Below are positions 10,765 to 24,444 of a stretch of DNA of 64,000 nt, one piece after another. The position numbers and the translations under genes were made by a program. Source of the stretch: Stromatinia cepivora. Its lineage: Eukaryota > Ascomycota > Leotiomycetes > Helotiales > Sclerotiniaceae. The DNA is taken from NCBI GenBank assembly GCA_014898415.1, contig RCTD01000006.1, positions 682,001 through 746,000 on the forward strand. The letters are read 5' to 3'. Below the pieces are notes generated by a model. The model made no database searches and was not told the DNA's origin. It saw nothing but the letters and a program-made list of their open reading frames with translations. Position 1 is the first letter of the stretch; each line of letters starts with the position of its first letter.

Positions 10765-13107
10765 TGTACCCATCAGTAGCCATGGGCTTCAATAAGATAC
10801 TTTTGGTGGCTCCACGCGGACCATAGTACCATACTTTGCTCTTATCTATACCATGATCGAATATGATTGGCTCACTAGATACGGGCACTAACCGTTACTA
10901 ATGGCCACAAAATCAAAGTATTTCCGAGTTTGAGTAATAATTGATATTCTTACCTAGTATATAATAAATCGATGATAAGGAAATCTTTCATGTGGTTGAA
11001 CCAATTGACTGTAAGGCTCATTAGTTGGTAATGGCCTCGTTATCACTCGGGGCCTTGGGGAATTTTTAGTACAATCATTTGAGAAAGATAAGAAGGTAGA
11101 TAGATATCCGGGATCATTTACCGGACAACTAGACTCCAGCACACGGTACCAGTAGTCCTTACGATGCATGGTTCCGTAGATGTGGTACCCATATTACCAT
11201 ATCACAAACCAATGACCAAAACTCCGTCGTCTTGAACCTGATATCAAAAATCACAAATGCAGTCTACCTTCCGTGGTGGCAGGCTTGCGATCTGCTCAAT
11301 CTCAGACCAAAATCAACTACTTTCGAGGTTTGGTAACATTACACCAGCGTAGCATCAAACATCCGTTGTGGATAGAAAGAAGTCAACAACTCGTTCGTAC
11401 TTTATGAGTCGTGATGGCTTACTTTGAATTTGGTCAAAACTTCATAACTGTAAGGCTGGCTTACATCCACATGATTGTGTCTCGTAAGATGCAAGTTCTT
11501 AGACTTCTCACTGGCCATAACGATATGCAAATGTCCCATTTCAGTATCGCATCAAGACCCGGACGAATTCTGGTGAAGGGGTTATTAAAACGAGGTCATC
11601 CAAAGCTATTGCGAAAAACCGTCTACCTAAGCTGGATTTTTGAGCTTGTTTCGACTTGTAACCTCAGCCATAAATCGCTGTCGTGCTTGCTGTGTTGATG
11701 GCCAATTTCAGTCATTGAGACATTGGCGGAGAAAAAGTCTGGTATTCTAGAGTGAGATTTGAATGCCGCAAATGCTTCTGTAATGCGAACTCCGTAAATC
11801 ACTGACCTTTATAGACTTAGCTAAGATGAAGCCAGGGTTTCTAGCAATTTGAGGTATTCCGTCCCACTGCTCGCCGTGCGAGAAGCACATCATAGCTCGT
11901 AGAATGAAGTGTTAAAGTTGTTGATGATGGAATGACAGGAGAAGCTTTTTCTGAACCTTTGGTACAGTTAGTTGATGGTATGTGATATCTCTTTTTTATA
12001 TCATTGAGCTCAGAGATCCAACTCTAGGCTATTCATCAATCCGCTCTAGTAAAGCCCAAGATTTACTCGCATGACAACTCTTCCGCATGGAAATCCGATG
12101 TTTCCTTCCATCAAATATAACGCCATTAGGTCAACATGGCTCAGTCTCCTTTCCTGCAGATTGTGACTTAGAACCTCAGTTTGGTATTATTTTTCTTCCA
12201 TTGAGAATTTGAAGCTAAGCTTAACTCTCATTTGTGTGAAAGACTCGTTATCCAACGAAGTGGTGTGAGAATGATTCCAGTTCCTGGACCAGACAATAGC
12301 TGTTCTGTGTATGTTGCCCTACTTTCCTCCCACACAAGATTGTATCTTGTGTCCTCATGAATAGATACAGTCGTTTAGTGGAAAATTGGGGATAGCACCA
12401 TAGGGAATACTGAGAATGAGGAAGACTTCGATGGATTCAAATATTGTTGCAGGTTCAGCAGCACCAAATTATTTGCTGCATATGGTTGCAGCTATTTTTT
12501 ATGCAGGACAAGCCGGCTATACCAACCCTGAGGTATCCTCATTACCTCACTGGCTTTACAATATGCAGCTATCAGCCAAAAGAAAAGGCAATAATAAATG
12601 TCATGTCCCAAAAGGGACAAGGTAATTTTACCATGATGGAATATATGAATAGAAACTGAAATTTCATCAACTATGAGAAGTTAAGAAGTTGATACACAGA
12701 TGATATTATGATGTTATATATGTTTCTAGATTCAAAAGCTTTATATGCTAGTAGCTAGTCCTTCAACCAGCACTAGTAGATGTCTGCACGGACCATGACA
12801 TCAATAACAATACGGTAGCTTAATGTTCTCGATTGTGATTTCCCAAATTCCACATATTTGGGAAACTTTCTCAAAACAACTTCTACTCAACTTTCCAATT
12901 CTTTCTAACCTACGAAAAGGATATTTGACAATCAATTCAAGAAAATCATTTTCCCGCACACAAGCCTTCATATCCAGATGCATTTTTCTGCTTCTGTGAA
13001 GTACTATTACCTTAGGTCTTTCTTACAAAATCCCTGATGTGGGGGCGCAAGGAACACATCGCAAACCCCACCTCAAAATACAAAGATCCGGCCTGAATAG
13101 GCTCATC

Positions 13108-16100
13108 ATGGATCGCAAGAGAAAGCGTGAGTACTTGCATGTTATCCTGGGAGGTGCAGACATATATGCTGACGTGAATATTGATCTGAAGGCGAATTGC
13201 GCGACTTGAACGCTCGTGCCTGGGATGGCGAGAAAGGTTAGTTGGTAATCCGAACAGCCCCCGGATTATTTTGTCTGACCTTTAAACACAGACGTTTATG
13301 CAGTCAACAAGTCACTAGATTCATCACTCAAGAAGAATACAGCCTTTATCAAGCGCCTTCGAACCGCAATTTCAGCTGCGACCCTTAGCACCTTCCTACA
13401 AGAGATTCGTACCCTTAGCCTTCACAAATATCTCTCGGAAATTATATCAGCTTGTTATGAAGGACTTTGCAGACTTAAGTCTCCTGGGGAGGTCGAGGCC
13501 GGCGTAGAAATTGCCAGCGCATTACACCAGCGTTTCGGGCCAGCAGAATTTACAGAATTCCTAGGATGGTTGGTAGGAAAGGGATTGGCTACACCAGAAA
13601 AGTCATTGTTGAAGAGTCTCGCAGCCGAGGCCCGAGAAAAGGAAGAAAAAGAGCGAATTGTACGACAGAGAGTACTTTTGAGAGTTGTCACGGAGTTGTG
13701 GCTCGTAGGAGTTTTGAGAACGTTAGATGATGTTGCTCGACCGGATGATGCATCTCACGGCAAGGAATCCCTTTCAGGACCATCGAGTAAAGCGCCAGAT
13801 AATAAGGCAAAACTAAACGGAGTTGGAAAGGGCGGAGGCGCGGAACCATTTCCTCTGGAAGTTCTGAAGGATCTTCTTGGTCATGATAGAGATCATGCGA
13901 ACCTGCCCTTACTGGTTATCTTTGTGAAGGCATTTGGCTGGGATATATTGGGTGTCAGAGAAGCTGGATACGAGGGCAGAAAAACGGTTGAAGAAGATGG
14001 TGCTACGAAGACGACGAATAATACCACTGATGGCGAGGATGGTGAAGGCGAGGACGAGGACGAAAATGGGGACAATTCTGTGGGAGAAGCGCCACCCGTC
14101 TTGGACTCCGCCGAAGATTCTCCTCTTGCCTCGCCCGAACTACAGGAGCGCTTTCGAAATATCCTCAATCGCTATTTTGAGGATGTCAAAGCACACCTCA
14201 TCCGCGATCAGAAGGCTATTGGTAAACAGGCTCGCAAAGATTCGGAGGCATACGTCAAGTCTGGTCAAGTGTTCGAAGATCGCCAGGCAAATTACGAGAA
14301 GGCAGTTAAGGCGCAAGAACGACTTATATCGAATGCCCAAGTCCTCGCAGAATCCATTGGTGCAGAAATGCCAGATCTTAAAGACTCCGATGATCCTTCG
14401 GCCCTAGGAAATGGAGGCATTGGTTTAGTTAAGACTGGTGATTACTTGAGAGGCGAGGGTGAGGGCGCAGGTATTTGGGAGGACGAAGATGAGCGGAGAT
14501 TCTACGAAAATCTGGTAGATCTTAAAGGCAAGGTCCCCGGTATGCTCCTCGAAGATGGCAAAAAGAAGAAACCGGATACGGATGAGCAAGTTGGTAAAAA
14601 GATCGATACATCTGAAACAACTTCCGCAGAGCCCATAGCAACGAGGCCCGCCGATGATGACCAATCTACAGCCATTGCCAACAAAACCATTGGTGCTCAG
14701 GTCGATGCATTACTTGCTCGGCTCCCTGACCTTACAAACAAAGACATGATTGACGAGGCTGCCATTGATTTCTGTTTCTTGAACTCCAAGGCTTCTCGTA
14801 ACCGTTTGATCAAAGCTGTACAAGAGGTTCCTAAGGGTCGTAGTGATCTTCTTCCATCATACTCGAGACTGGTAGCAACACTCGGAAAGTACATGCCTGA
14901 TATTACCAAGGGTTTGGTTGATTACCTTGATCAAGAATTCCGTAGTCTTCAACGCCGCAAGGAGAAGGAATTCCTAGGCCAAGCCCGGCTAGGAAATATA
15001 CGCTATCTAGCTGAGCTGACCAAATTTGGTGTGGTTCCTGAGCATGTTATATTTCATTGCTTGAAAGTCAGTCTTGACGACTTCTCACGGATGAATATTG
15101 AGATTATATGTAATCTGCTTGAAAATTGTGGTCGATACTTACTTCGCAATCCGGAAATGTCCCCTCGAATGACATCTTTCTTGGAAACACTAAAACGCAA
15201 GAAATCGGTACAACATATTGGCCAACAGGAGCGCATGCTAATCGAAAACGCCGTTTACTATGTAGATCCACCTTTAAGAGCGGCAATCCAGCAAAAGGAG
15301 AGAACTCCAATTGATTTGTTCATCCGCAAACTTGTCTATTCTGATATGACCACACGCAACTATGCTAGAATCATCAAGTCGATTCGGAGGCTTCACTGGG
15401 AAGAATCAGAGGTACGTATTATTTCTAAATCTTGAAGAAACATTGCTAACAATACATTATTAAAGGTTGTCACCATCCTTGAAAAGGTACTCTCCAAACC
15501 TGGAAAAGTGAAGTATGGTAACATCTATCTACTGGCAATTGTCACAGGCGCCCTATTTCGATATCACCAAAGTTTTGTAGTTACAGTCATTGACAATGTC
15601 TTGGAGTACATTATTGTTGGTTTGGAGCAAAATGATTTCAAGTTCAATCAACGTCGGATTGCAGAAGTCAAGTACCTCGGGGAACTGTACAATTTCCGGA
15701 TGGTTGATCATCCTGTAATATTTGATACAATGTACCGTATTTTGACTTTTGGTCATGGTAAGTTAAAATCGTGGCAATTTACGATGTGCGGCATGCTGAT
15801 ATTATTAGGTGGACCCCCTATTCCTGGCCGCATTAATCCATTCGACATACCTGATGACTTTTTCAGGATTCGTCTTGTAGCAACTTTATTAGAGACTTGC
15901 GGTGTTTTCTTTAGTCGTGGTGCAGCGGGAAAGAAGCTTGATTACTTCTTGTCATTTTTTCAGGTATATTACATTTCCAATCCTGTCATGGCTGCCATGT
16001 TAACTCTTATAGTACTATATCTATACGAAGGATCCTCTGCCCATGGACATTGAATTTATCATCAGTGATATTTACGCTGCCACGAGACCTCAATGGAAGC

Positions 16101-17229
16101 TTGCCTCGAACATAGAAGAAGCCAGTCGTGCGTTCCAATTAGCTATGGCCCAAGATCAAAAAACTGCTGGCATCGAGAAGGTTGTTGAACCAGAAGAGCC
16201 AGACAGTGGTGCATCATCGGATGAGGGAGATGCAGGTATTCCAGAAGGAGACGCTGACGATGTTTCCTTTGATTCGGAAGAAGAAATAGAGATTGACGCC
16301 AATGCCGACAGTTTAACATCCCCAACAGGAAACGAATCAGAGGAAGAAAAATTCAGTGTCACTCGCCAGGAAGAGGAAATCGATCCCGAAGATGAAGCCG
16401 ACTTCGAGCGTGAGTATGCTAAAATGATGGCTGAGAGTCTAGATTCTAGAAAATTTGAACGAAAAGCGACATTTGATGTTCCCCTTCCAATGAGACGCAA
16501 AGATCGCGAAACCACAAATCCAAGCGAGTTGCCAAAAGAGACTTCTTCAGCAAATGGTCCCTCTGGTGGTACAATGGCATTCTCGCTCTTGACAAAGCGT
16601 GGTAATCGCCAACAGGTTAGAATTCTTCTGCGCCCGGATTGTTTAATTACCGCTAACTGTTAATTTTTTAGACTCGTACAGTTGCCCTCCCTTCAGACTC
16701 AAATTTCGCAATTGCTATGAAATCACAACAAGCTGCTGAGCGTGAGGAACAACAACGCATCAAGAATCTAGTTTTGAATTATGACCTCAATGATGGCGAC
16801 GAGCAAGATGGTGACTTTGCACTGCAACCCTTACTCCCTAATCCCAATATTCACACTTTCAATTCAGGTTTCGATAAAAGCGCTACTACAACGTTCTCCA
16901 GATCTGATAAATCTGGTAGTAACCGTAGTGGGCAAAGGTCAAGAAAGTTACAGCTCAGTGATGTTGATTGGTATGATCCCCTAAAAGAGCCTTCTCAATT
17001 TCATACTCCAAGAAAGATTCAAAGAGATGAGAACCGTAAATCCCAAAACCTTAACGAATTGGATGCCGAGGTTGTTTCAGTATCAACGCCCGAAAGAAAA
17101 GTTTCAAGGCTATATCCAACCCTCACTGTCGAAAGTAGGTCGAAATGCAAAGGTTTCGCCGTTAAGGAAGAGGATCAGCCAACGGTAGATTCACCAAGAA
17201 GTACTTCCAAAAAGTTCCGTATGGGATAA
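13108..17229 (+). CDS. NMD2: Nonsense-mediated mRNA decay factor UPF2/NMD2
   Basis: Seven exons: 13108-13126, 13192-13236, 13292-15411, 15466-15757, 15809-15963, 16013-16615 and 16672-17229, giving about 1263 residues. Three MIF4G-type helical domains are expected, at ~25-240, ~489-684 (GAQVDALLARLP to NAVYYVDPP) and ~695-930 (including MPDDFFRIRL-like IPDDFFRIRLVATLLETCG and MDIEFIISDIYAATRPQWKLA). Acidic linkers lie at ~265-285 and ~937-1014. The C-terminal block with SDSNFAIAMKSQQAAEREEQ corresponds to the Upf1-binding region. UPF2 bridges UPF1 and UPF3 on transcripts with premature stops and triggers decay in the cytoplasm. The first two coding exons are only 19 and 45 nt, placed by frame and by the RKRELRDLNARAWDGEKDV continuity. 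Confidence 0.95.
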
Positions 17230-18353
17230 TATCTGGCTTAGATTCGGCAACCTGGTGTCCTACTTTGACAATAGGACACAAACTCTCAAATTTGCTTTCA
17301 TTTCTTCTCGAAGCGAACATTACTAAGATAACTCGAAAAGAAAAGTGCTGACATATTCCCCTTTTTCCGGGGATCGCTCAATAGGACATGATAAGATTTG
17401 GTGTTATAATGTTCGCGCAATTTGAATCTTAACTTCAACTTTGGAATTGGGATTGGGATTGCCAACATATAAGTATACACTTCTTCTCCTAATTCGATAT
17501 GAAGGTCGCTAAATCTGGGAATACAACTTTCTCTCGGAGGTTCATACCTAGGGAGTGTGATTCAACATGACCTCCTGTTGGACTAGACGCAATGCACACA
17601 AGCGAATAATCAATGCTGATGGCCGACAAGTCATTAGGTGCTAAGGTGCCAGCTAACGCAGAAGGAACGATGGATCCGGTGAAAATGAAGGATGGAGCCA
17701 TACAAATACTGAAGTTATCCAGGAGGTTGCGGGACGAAGTCCACATTCACCCGGAAGGATGGTTGGGTGCTGAGTTGATTGGTGAGAATTGGAGAGTCGG
17801 ATGGAATGGGAAAGATGAAGAAGAAGAAATAGAGAGGTGTGGATTTGGTGGCCTGTTTTCGTTTTCGTTCATCCACTCTTTTGACTTGCTTACTTTACTC
17901 TCTTGTCACAAGACAGAATTACACTCTTTCCATACGTATGTTCAAGACTTCCACTTGATCCCTCTCTAGTCTTACTCTTCAACTGGTGGAGAAATCTAAA
18001 TGTTGAGAGATAAGCAAGGGGTTGGTTAGGCTGTGTTTAGCATACGTCACAAACAATTGAGAAGCATATCATATCACATCACATCAGCGTATCTATCCAT
18101 CTCTAACTTTTGGCATGTCTATATGAAATCTATACGAAACGAACCATCACAAAGATCCGATCCGTAAAACCAACTTTCACTTACAATCCCCATCTCCATA
18201 CTCTAACCACCAGGTGGACTCCATCCAATCTTTCGAATTTCTCCTTTCATTTCCCCTATCCCCCCTCCCCCCCTTCAAATAAAATATAAAACATTATATC
18301 TTTCCTTTTTTCTTTCCCTTTCCTTTAATTTATTATATCATACTATATTATAT
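17230..18353. other. Gene-free region after UPF2
   Basis: About 1.1 kb up to the transposon nest. Overlapping short frames on both strands at 17489-17969 resemble nothing I recognise and are not called as genes. The right part becomes AT- and pyrimidine-rich, then runs into the target-site duplication of the MULE-like element. Confidence 0.5.
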
Positions 18354-18625
18354 TATATCTAACGACAAATTACTCTTATACCACTAAAAGTGAAATGAAT
18401 TACTTTCATACCACAAAAATTGAAGCTATTTTACTTTATCACGGCGGTGGTAGGGGCCTTAGGTAAAACGATGATATTCTACGAAGGAGGAAAGAAGGTG
18501 CTAGGAAGAGCGCCGACTATGGTGAATGGATGCCTGAGGCATCCATGCAGACTAGCTAGGAACGGGTAGTGAACCCGTGACAACTTTTATACCACCTAGA
18601 ATCTATAATATAGATTCTATCTTTT

Positions 18626-18853
18626 AATTATAGATTCAATTATAGATTCAATTATAGATTCAATTATAGATTCAATTATAGATTCAATTATAGATTCAAT
18701 TATAGATTCAATTATAGATTCAATTATAGATTCAATTATAGATTCAATTATAGATTCAATTATAGATTCAATTATAGATTCAATTATAGATTCAATTATA
18801 GATTCAATTATAGATTCAATTATAGATTCAATTATAAATTCAACTACAGATTC
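18626..18853. repeat. 12-bp minisatellite, unit AATTATAGATTC
   Basis: Seventeen or so perfect head-to-tail copies of AATTATAGATTC, then two degenerate copies (AATTATAAATTC and AACTACAGATTC). It lies between the left terminal repeat of the MULE-like element and the A1 LTR. Simple tandem array; no spacers, so not CRISPR. Confidence 0.95.
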
Positions 18854-19316
18854 TACTCTTTTATTCTAGATTTTAGTTTTTTATCATAAATTCTATATAT
18901 ATATACATATATATCACGGAAAGCCTTACGATCCCCTGTATCCTACAAAAAATCAAGAGTGTTACGAGATACACGTGATCGCGTTCGATCGGGCTAGTAC
19001 AATATTAAGCTTCGAGCTGATCATATATATAACTTTGTAGCACACTCTCTTTAACTCTGTAGCTTTTAATTCTAAAATTGATCTCTAAACACTCATTAGA
19101 TTCGTTATATTATTAAAAACTCTTTTAAATAAGAAATGTGTTAACTTTTGGTGCAGGAAGTAGTAGTATTGTTGGAAATGAGGCCATCATAGGATTAGAA
19201 TTGAGGTTATCCCCAAATATGGTCTGTGCACCATTGTGGTCTTGTGACCTCAATTCTAATCCTATGATGGCCTCATTTCCAATACTCCCTCATTGAGGAT
19301 ATCCTATTCGATCCTC

Positions 19317-20880
19317 CTAGACTACTAATCCTAATATTTTCTTGAATCTTTCGAAAGCAATCCTTGTATAAGGCTTCGTCATTCCGTCGGCAATTATATC
19401 GTATATATTGATATAATTAGTGACGATTTTCTCCTTTTCTGTTAAGTCCCTAATGAAATGATAACTGATATCTATATATTTGGATCGTTTATATAAATAT
19501 AGGTTCTTGATTAAAATTAAAATGCTTTGATTGTTATTAAACATTTAAACTATATTTCTGTTCTTTTCAATATAATTTGATCTGAATAAATCTTTGAACA
19601 TTTATATAACCCATCTTTCTTATTTAATGAATATTACCATCGCAATATATTCCGATTCTATATTAAAGGTAACTATAAATACTTGTTTCTTGTTAACCTA
19701 TAATATAAAGCCTCCATAGAATATCACAACTTCTCTTGAAATACTTTTCTGATCATATTTGTCACTAACCCAATCTGCATCTATATATACCTTTATTGTA
19801 TTATCAAATATATTATATTCTTTACAGATATCAGATTATACTCCTTTTAACTTGAATTATAATTTCTATTTGATTGTTGATCGTAAATATCGCATCAGAT
19901 TCTTCAAAGCTATAATATAATGTTTTACTGGTTTTGCCATAAATTGTAAAAGTCTTTCAATTAAGAATGCTATATCTAATTGAATATATATCATTGAATA
20001 AATCACATTTCCTATTCGTTATTGATATTCGTTTATATCTATTAATTCATCATTATCGATTATTAATCGGAAATAAGTATAATCCATTATTAATAGTTTC
20101 TTGATTTGATATTGTTTATATATAATATTATATTTGGTTAGTATAACATCGAGATATTTTTCTTGATCTATAATTAATATATATACTTTTTTATTATAAA
20201 TGACTTTAACATTTAGAATCTTATTAATCTCCCCTAGATTCTTAATATTAAAATAAGCCGATAGCTTTTCATCAAACCAAATGATTTGCAATAATATATG
20301 CGATACAATAACGATATCATCGATATATACCAGTAATATTATATTACAATCTTTGGATATATACAAATATAGATCTATCAAATTTTGTATAAAACCTATA
20401 CCTAAAAGCTCTTTCTTCAATAGTAAACTCCAGTCTCTTCTAGTTTGCTTCAATTTATATAGACTTTATAGAATTTGTAGTATATATCCTTTTTTGACTT
20501 TAATACTTTAAGATAGTTCGAAGTAGATCTCTTTCTTCAAATACGATTCAGTAAAGGCGTTTTTGATATCGAAATATAAGCATTCTAAGTTTTCCTTTGC
20601 GATGATAATTAGGAATAATCTGAATATATCTAGCCTCATTATTGATATAAATGTTTTATTATAATCCTTTCCTAGTATCTGATTGAACCTTTGAATTATT
20701 AATCTTGCTTTAAATCATTCTACCTTGTTATTCTTGATCTTAATTATAAATACCTATTTCGTCGAAACCAGATTACTTCTTTTAAGGAATATATATTCTT
20801 TCCAAGTACCATTTTGAATTAAAGATATGATTTCCTTTTAGATAACTTCCTTTTATTTTTCAGAGTATTCTCGATCCGAT
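19317..20880 (-). pseudogene. Copia pol relic: reverse transcriptase and RNase H
   Basis: Reverse transcriptase traces include FDIKNAFTESYLKKEI, the YKLKQTRRDWSLLLK block, the catalytic-site remnant LLVYIDDIVI and FNIKNLGEINKILNVKV (20019-20453 is the longest open piece). RNase H ends with RSKYIDISYHFIRDL and IADGMTKPY at 19317-19544, close to the polypurine tract. These are diagnostic Ty1/copia motifs. Multiple in-frame stops show it is dead. The A2 insertion lies directly upstream on this strand and separates it from the integrase. Confidence 0.88.
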
Positions 20881-20885
20881 ATTGC

Positions 20886-22399
20886 TGTCACGAGATACAC
20901 GTGATCGCGTACGATCGGGCTAGTACGGTACTAAGCTCCGAGCCGATCATATATATAGCTTTATAGTACACTCTTTTTAACTCTGTAGCTTTTAATTTTA
21001 AGGTTGATTTTTAAATGTTCATTGGGTTCATTATATTATTAAAAGTTCTTTTAGATAAGAAATGGAATAATATCTGTTTATATTTATATTCATTTGTTTG
21101 TTCCTGTTTAGGCATATATTTATACTTATTCGCTTGTATATGGATCTTCTTGATATTATTCGAAGGTATTATCTTTTTTCTTACCCTTAATTTCTAAGTT
21201 ATGGATTACGATTCGATAAACCTTACGATTGCAAAACTTTGTGACGAAATGATTTATCAGTGAGATGAAATTTCGTTCCTATATTCCCTGATTCTTAAAC
21301 GTATTCTTATTGTTTATACTTTTTTTTATCCGAAACCCTTTTTCTTTGATTCTGTTTTTTTTTTTGATTAAAACGTTCCTTTAGATTATATAACAATCCT
21401 GGATCAATTTATATATGTTTACAATAATCCAAATAAAGTTCAAGAAACTAAAGATAAGTTATTCATTTTCAAACAAGGAACCGATTCTCTATATACTTAT
21501 ATTACAAAATTCGAAAGGATCTTTTACAAAGCCAAAGATCAGAATTAACCCAATTCGAATAAAATCTCAATCTTTTATAATGAACTTAATATTATTCTTA
21601 AAAATCATCTTTTTCAATAACTTTCTTTTCCCTATTTCTATTCCGATTTTGTTTAGGTTATATAACAACTAGCTGTTCGTACAATGAATGGATTCTCTAT
21701 ATCATTTATTTTAATAAATCTAAAGTCCTATATATATTACAGAATCCATCCCACTCTCGGAATCACAATCCAATGAACATTAACAATCTTAATATCATTA
21801 ATACCCTTAACCCTTTTGATACCCAACCGAATAAGCCCGATTATACTTTGATTCTACTTTATATACAAACGTCTGAGTTTTCCTTTTTTGAAAGAACTCT
21901 TTTATATAAGCAAAATAAATATATATAATATAAAAGTAATTCTTATTAAATACAAATTTGTTCATTAAACCCGCATCAAGGAATTCAAGATCGACAAAAG
22001 CCTGTTCCGGCTATTACACTGATTATTGAACCCGAAAACAACGATAATAAAGATCTAGAAGAGATGATCAATAACCGATATTTTGAAGATCATTTAAAGG
22101 AAGCAAATAATATAATAAATATATATTCATTGATTATAATATAATCCATACATTAGGAATTTTTATCAAAAGAAGATTAATGATCATTTTGTACTTAAAT
22201 CATTCATTTAAAATGAATTCGAAGCGAACTCTTCAAAAGGGGGGGGTAGTATTACGAGATACACATAATCATATACGATCGGATTAGTACAGTACTAAGT
22301 TCCGAATCGATCATATATATAGCTTCGTAGCATACTCTCTTTAGCTCTATAGCTTTTAATTCTAAGGTTGATCTCTAAACGCTCGTTGGGTTCGTCACA
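20886..22399 (+). mobile_element. Gag-only LTR retroelement A2 (innermost)
   Basis: A second copy of the A family, 1514 bp, with 150-bp LTRs at 20886-21035 and 22250-22399 and the duplication ATTGC at 20881-20885 and 22400-22404. It has a polypurine tract before the right LTR as in A1. The gag frame is broken (for example the piece starting near 21415). Compared with A1 it lacks roughly 150 bp of the region before gag. It retains the undisturbed sequence AAATGGAATAATATCTG (from 21060) that marks the site where copia entered A1. Confidence 0.88.
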
Positions 22400-22404
22400 A
22401 TTGC

Positions 22405-24444
22405 TTCTTTATAAATTCTTGGTATTTTGATTCCCAGAACTTCTTTGGCCGGATATGTTATACTTTCTATATTGTTTATATCTATCAATGAAATTGTGAA
22501 ATCTGAAATGATTTTGTCTTTGATATAAGGGTCCATTTTGTAAATGATTGGAATTATAATTATAATATATTCTATACTTTTTTGAGTTTTGGCTTATATA
22601 GATATTGTAATCAATACTTTTATAATTTTGCTTTTCCGTTTTTCTTTAGGATTTTGTTCTATATCTTTTTTCCGTTTTTGTATTAGATACTTTGGGGATT
22701 CGTTTTCAAGATCCATTTCATTTTTTTGTTCGGTTTCAAATGATTATGGATTTATTTCGCTTTTTGATTCTATTGAAATAAACTTGTCAACAAAATTTAA
22801 AATGATCTTAAATTTTGCTTCTAATATAGATTCAGGGTTTGTAGAAATTGATTTTTGGACTGGATCCTTTGAAATAATAGATTCGATAATTGAAGTATCC
22901 TTGAAAAAAAATTCTTGATTTATTTTCTGGATATTGCCATCTTTATCTTTATTATATATTAGTATTAATATATCTAATTTATTTGGTTTCAATTCGACAA
23001 TTAAGATATTTAGTATAATCATTGAATTCGATATAATATCTACTGGAAAGAATATTTGGAATAAAAATAATATAGATATTATATTTGATATTGAAAATAA
23101 AAAAGATACTTTATTTGCTACTGATCTATTATAAAATTTTCGATCTGGTTTTACATTCTTTATTCTTTGTAAGCCTGATTTACAATTTCTTAATTTAAGA
23201 TCCAAATCTCCTTCTTAATGAGATTCATTTATAATTACTTTGCTTAATCGAAATATATAATTTAATTCTGGAAAATACACTTTGATATATTTGTTTATAA
23301 CTTTTGAATATTCTAAGAATACATCGACTTTCGAAATATCCTGCAATTTATTGTATTTTTATCTTTTCGGAATAGTTTTGGGATTGATATAAATGTAATA
23401 TTTGCTCCTTCAGATTTTGTATATCTTTATATCTAATACTATATTTGTAAAAGCTTTTATAAAGGATTGATTTATTCCGTTTATATTAGGATCAATATTA
23501 ATACAATTCCTAATATAAGTATCATATTTTATAACTTTATTTCAAAATTCTAATAATAATTCAATTTCTTTTAGTATTACTTTTATATCTGCTTCTATAA
23601 TCCTTATATTCTATTCTATAAGTTTGTTTTGATGTGAAAAAACAATTGTTATAATTTTGGATTGTATACCTAATGATCATTTACAAATAGTTTGTAAGAA
23701 TTCCGATATATTATCAATTTTAGCTATAATGATCTTTTCTTTAGTAATTAATTCTATCTCCTTTTTCCAAGTTTTTAATATTTGAATTGCATTATCTTTT
23801 TGTTTAAATAATATAATTCAATTTATTTTTGTACAATTGTTAATGATCAATATGAAATAACAATTCCCTTGAATCGATTTTGGGAATAATCCTGCAATAT
23901 TGAAATATATAAATTCGAGTCTCTTTGATTTATACAGACTCAATTGCTTTGAAATACAATTGATCATTTTGATAAATATACACACTTCATAGATATCTAA
24001 TTCAATTAGGATTTTTATCGGTTTGGTTATATTGGATACCTTGTATAAATTCTTGATCTTATCTGAATCTAAATAATTGAATCTTCAATACTATAATAAA
24101 TATCTCTCTTTCTTTTTGAATATTAATTCGTTATCGATACCTTTGATATTATCGATTATCTCTAAAAAGAAATCTTTTTTCTGATTATTTTGATATATAT
24201 TAGAATAAAGAACTATATCCTTATATCCTTTGGTCATATATAAAACCATATATATTCTATCTTGTATTTTAATATAAATGATTTTTTTATTATTCTTTTT
24301 GAAATATATATAATAAAAGTTGAATTCTTTTTGCAATTCTGTTTCATAGATCCTTTTTCTTGATAGCAAGTTTATTTCTAATTTTGATATATATAATACA
24401 TTTGAAAATAATATTTTAGAATTATCTTTATATACTATATTCAC
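22405..24444 (-). pseudogene. Copia pol relic: integrase and pre-integrase
   Basis: On the minus strand, 24444-24091 carries the GAG-pre-integrase pattern (FSNVLYISKLEINLLSRKRI). About 23960-23390 carries an integrase-core trace with YFILIINNCTKINWI and SHQNKLIE. The rest down to 22405 is a degenerate linker between integrase and reverse transcriptase. Stops and frameshifts are frequent; not functional. Confidence 0.75.

Larger units (their letters stand above)
10206..13107. other. Long niaD-UPF2 divergent intergenic region
   Basis: 2.9 kb without a supportable gene. The first ~700 bp next to niaD carry nitrogen-regulatory motifs (listed separately). The remainder has only short frames with no recognisable protein. 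It must also contain the UPF2 promoter at its right end. Confidence 0.6.

Noticed and set aside
12416..12659. Short overlapping frames in the niaD-UPF2 intergenic region
   Set aside because: About 70 residues each, no similarity, and no splice partners that extend them.
17489..17969. Overlapping frames of 85 and 118 residues on opposite strands
   Set aside because: Neither shows a recognisable domain, signal or splice context; kept out of the gene list although a small gene cannot be excluded.
18626..18853. Regular repeat array considered as CRISPR
   Set aside because: Units are contiguous 12-mers without spacers and the genome is eukaryotic.
22589..23205. Open frames on both strands in AT-rich sequence (109 and 153 residues)
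   Set aside because: They lie within the degraded copia integrase-reverse transcriptase linker; the composition alone makes such frames likely.
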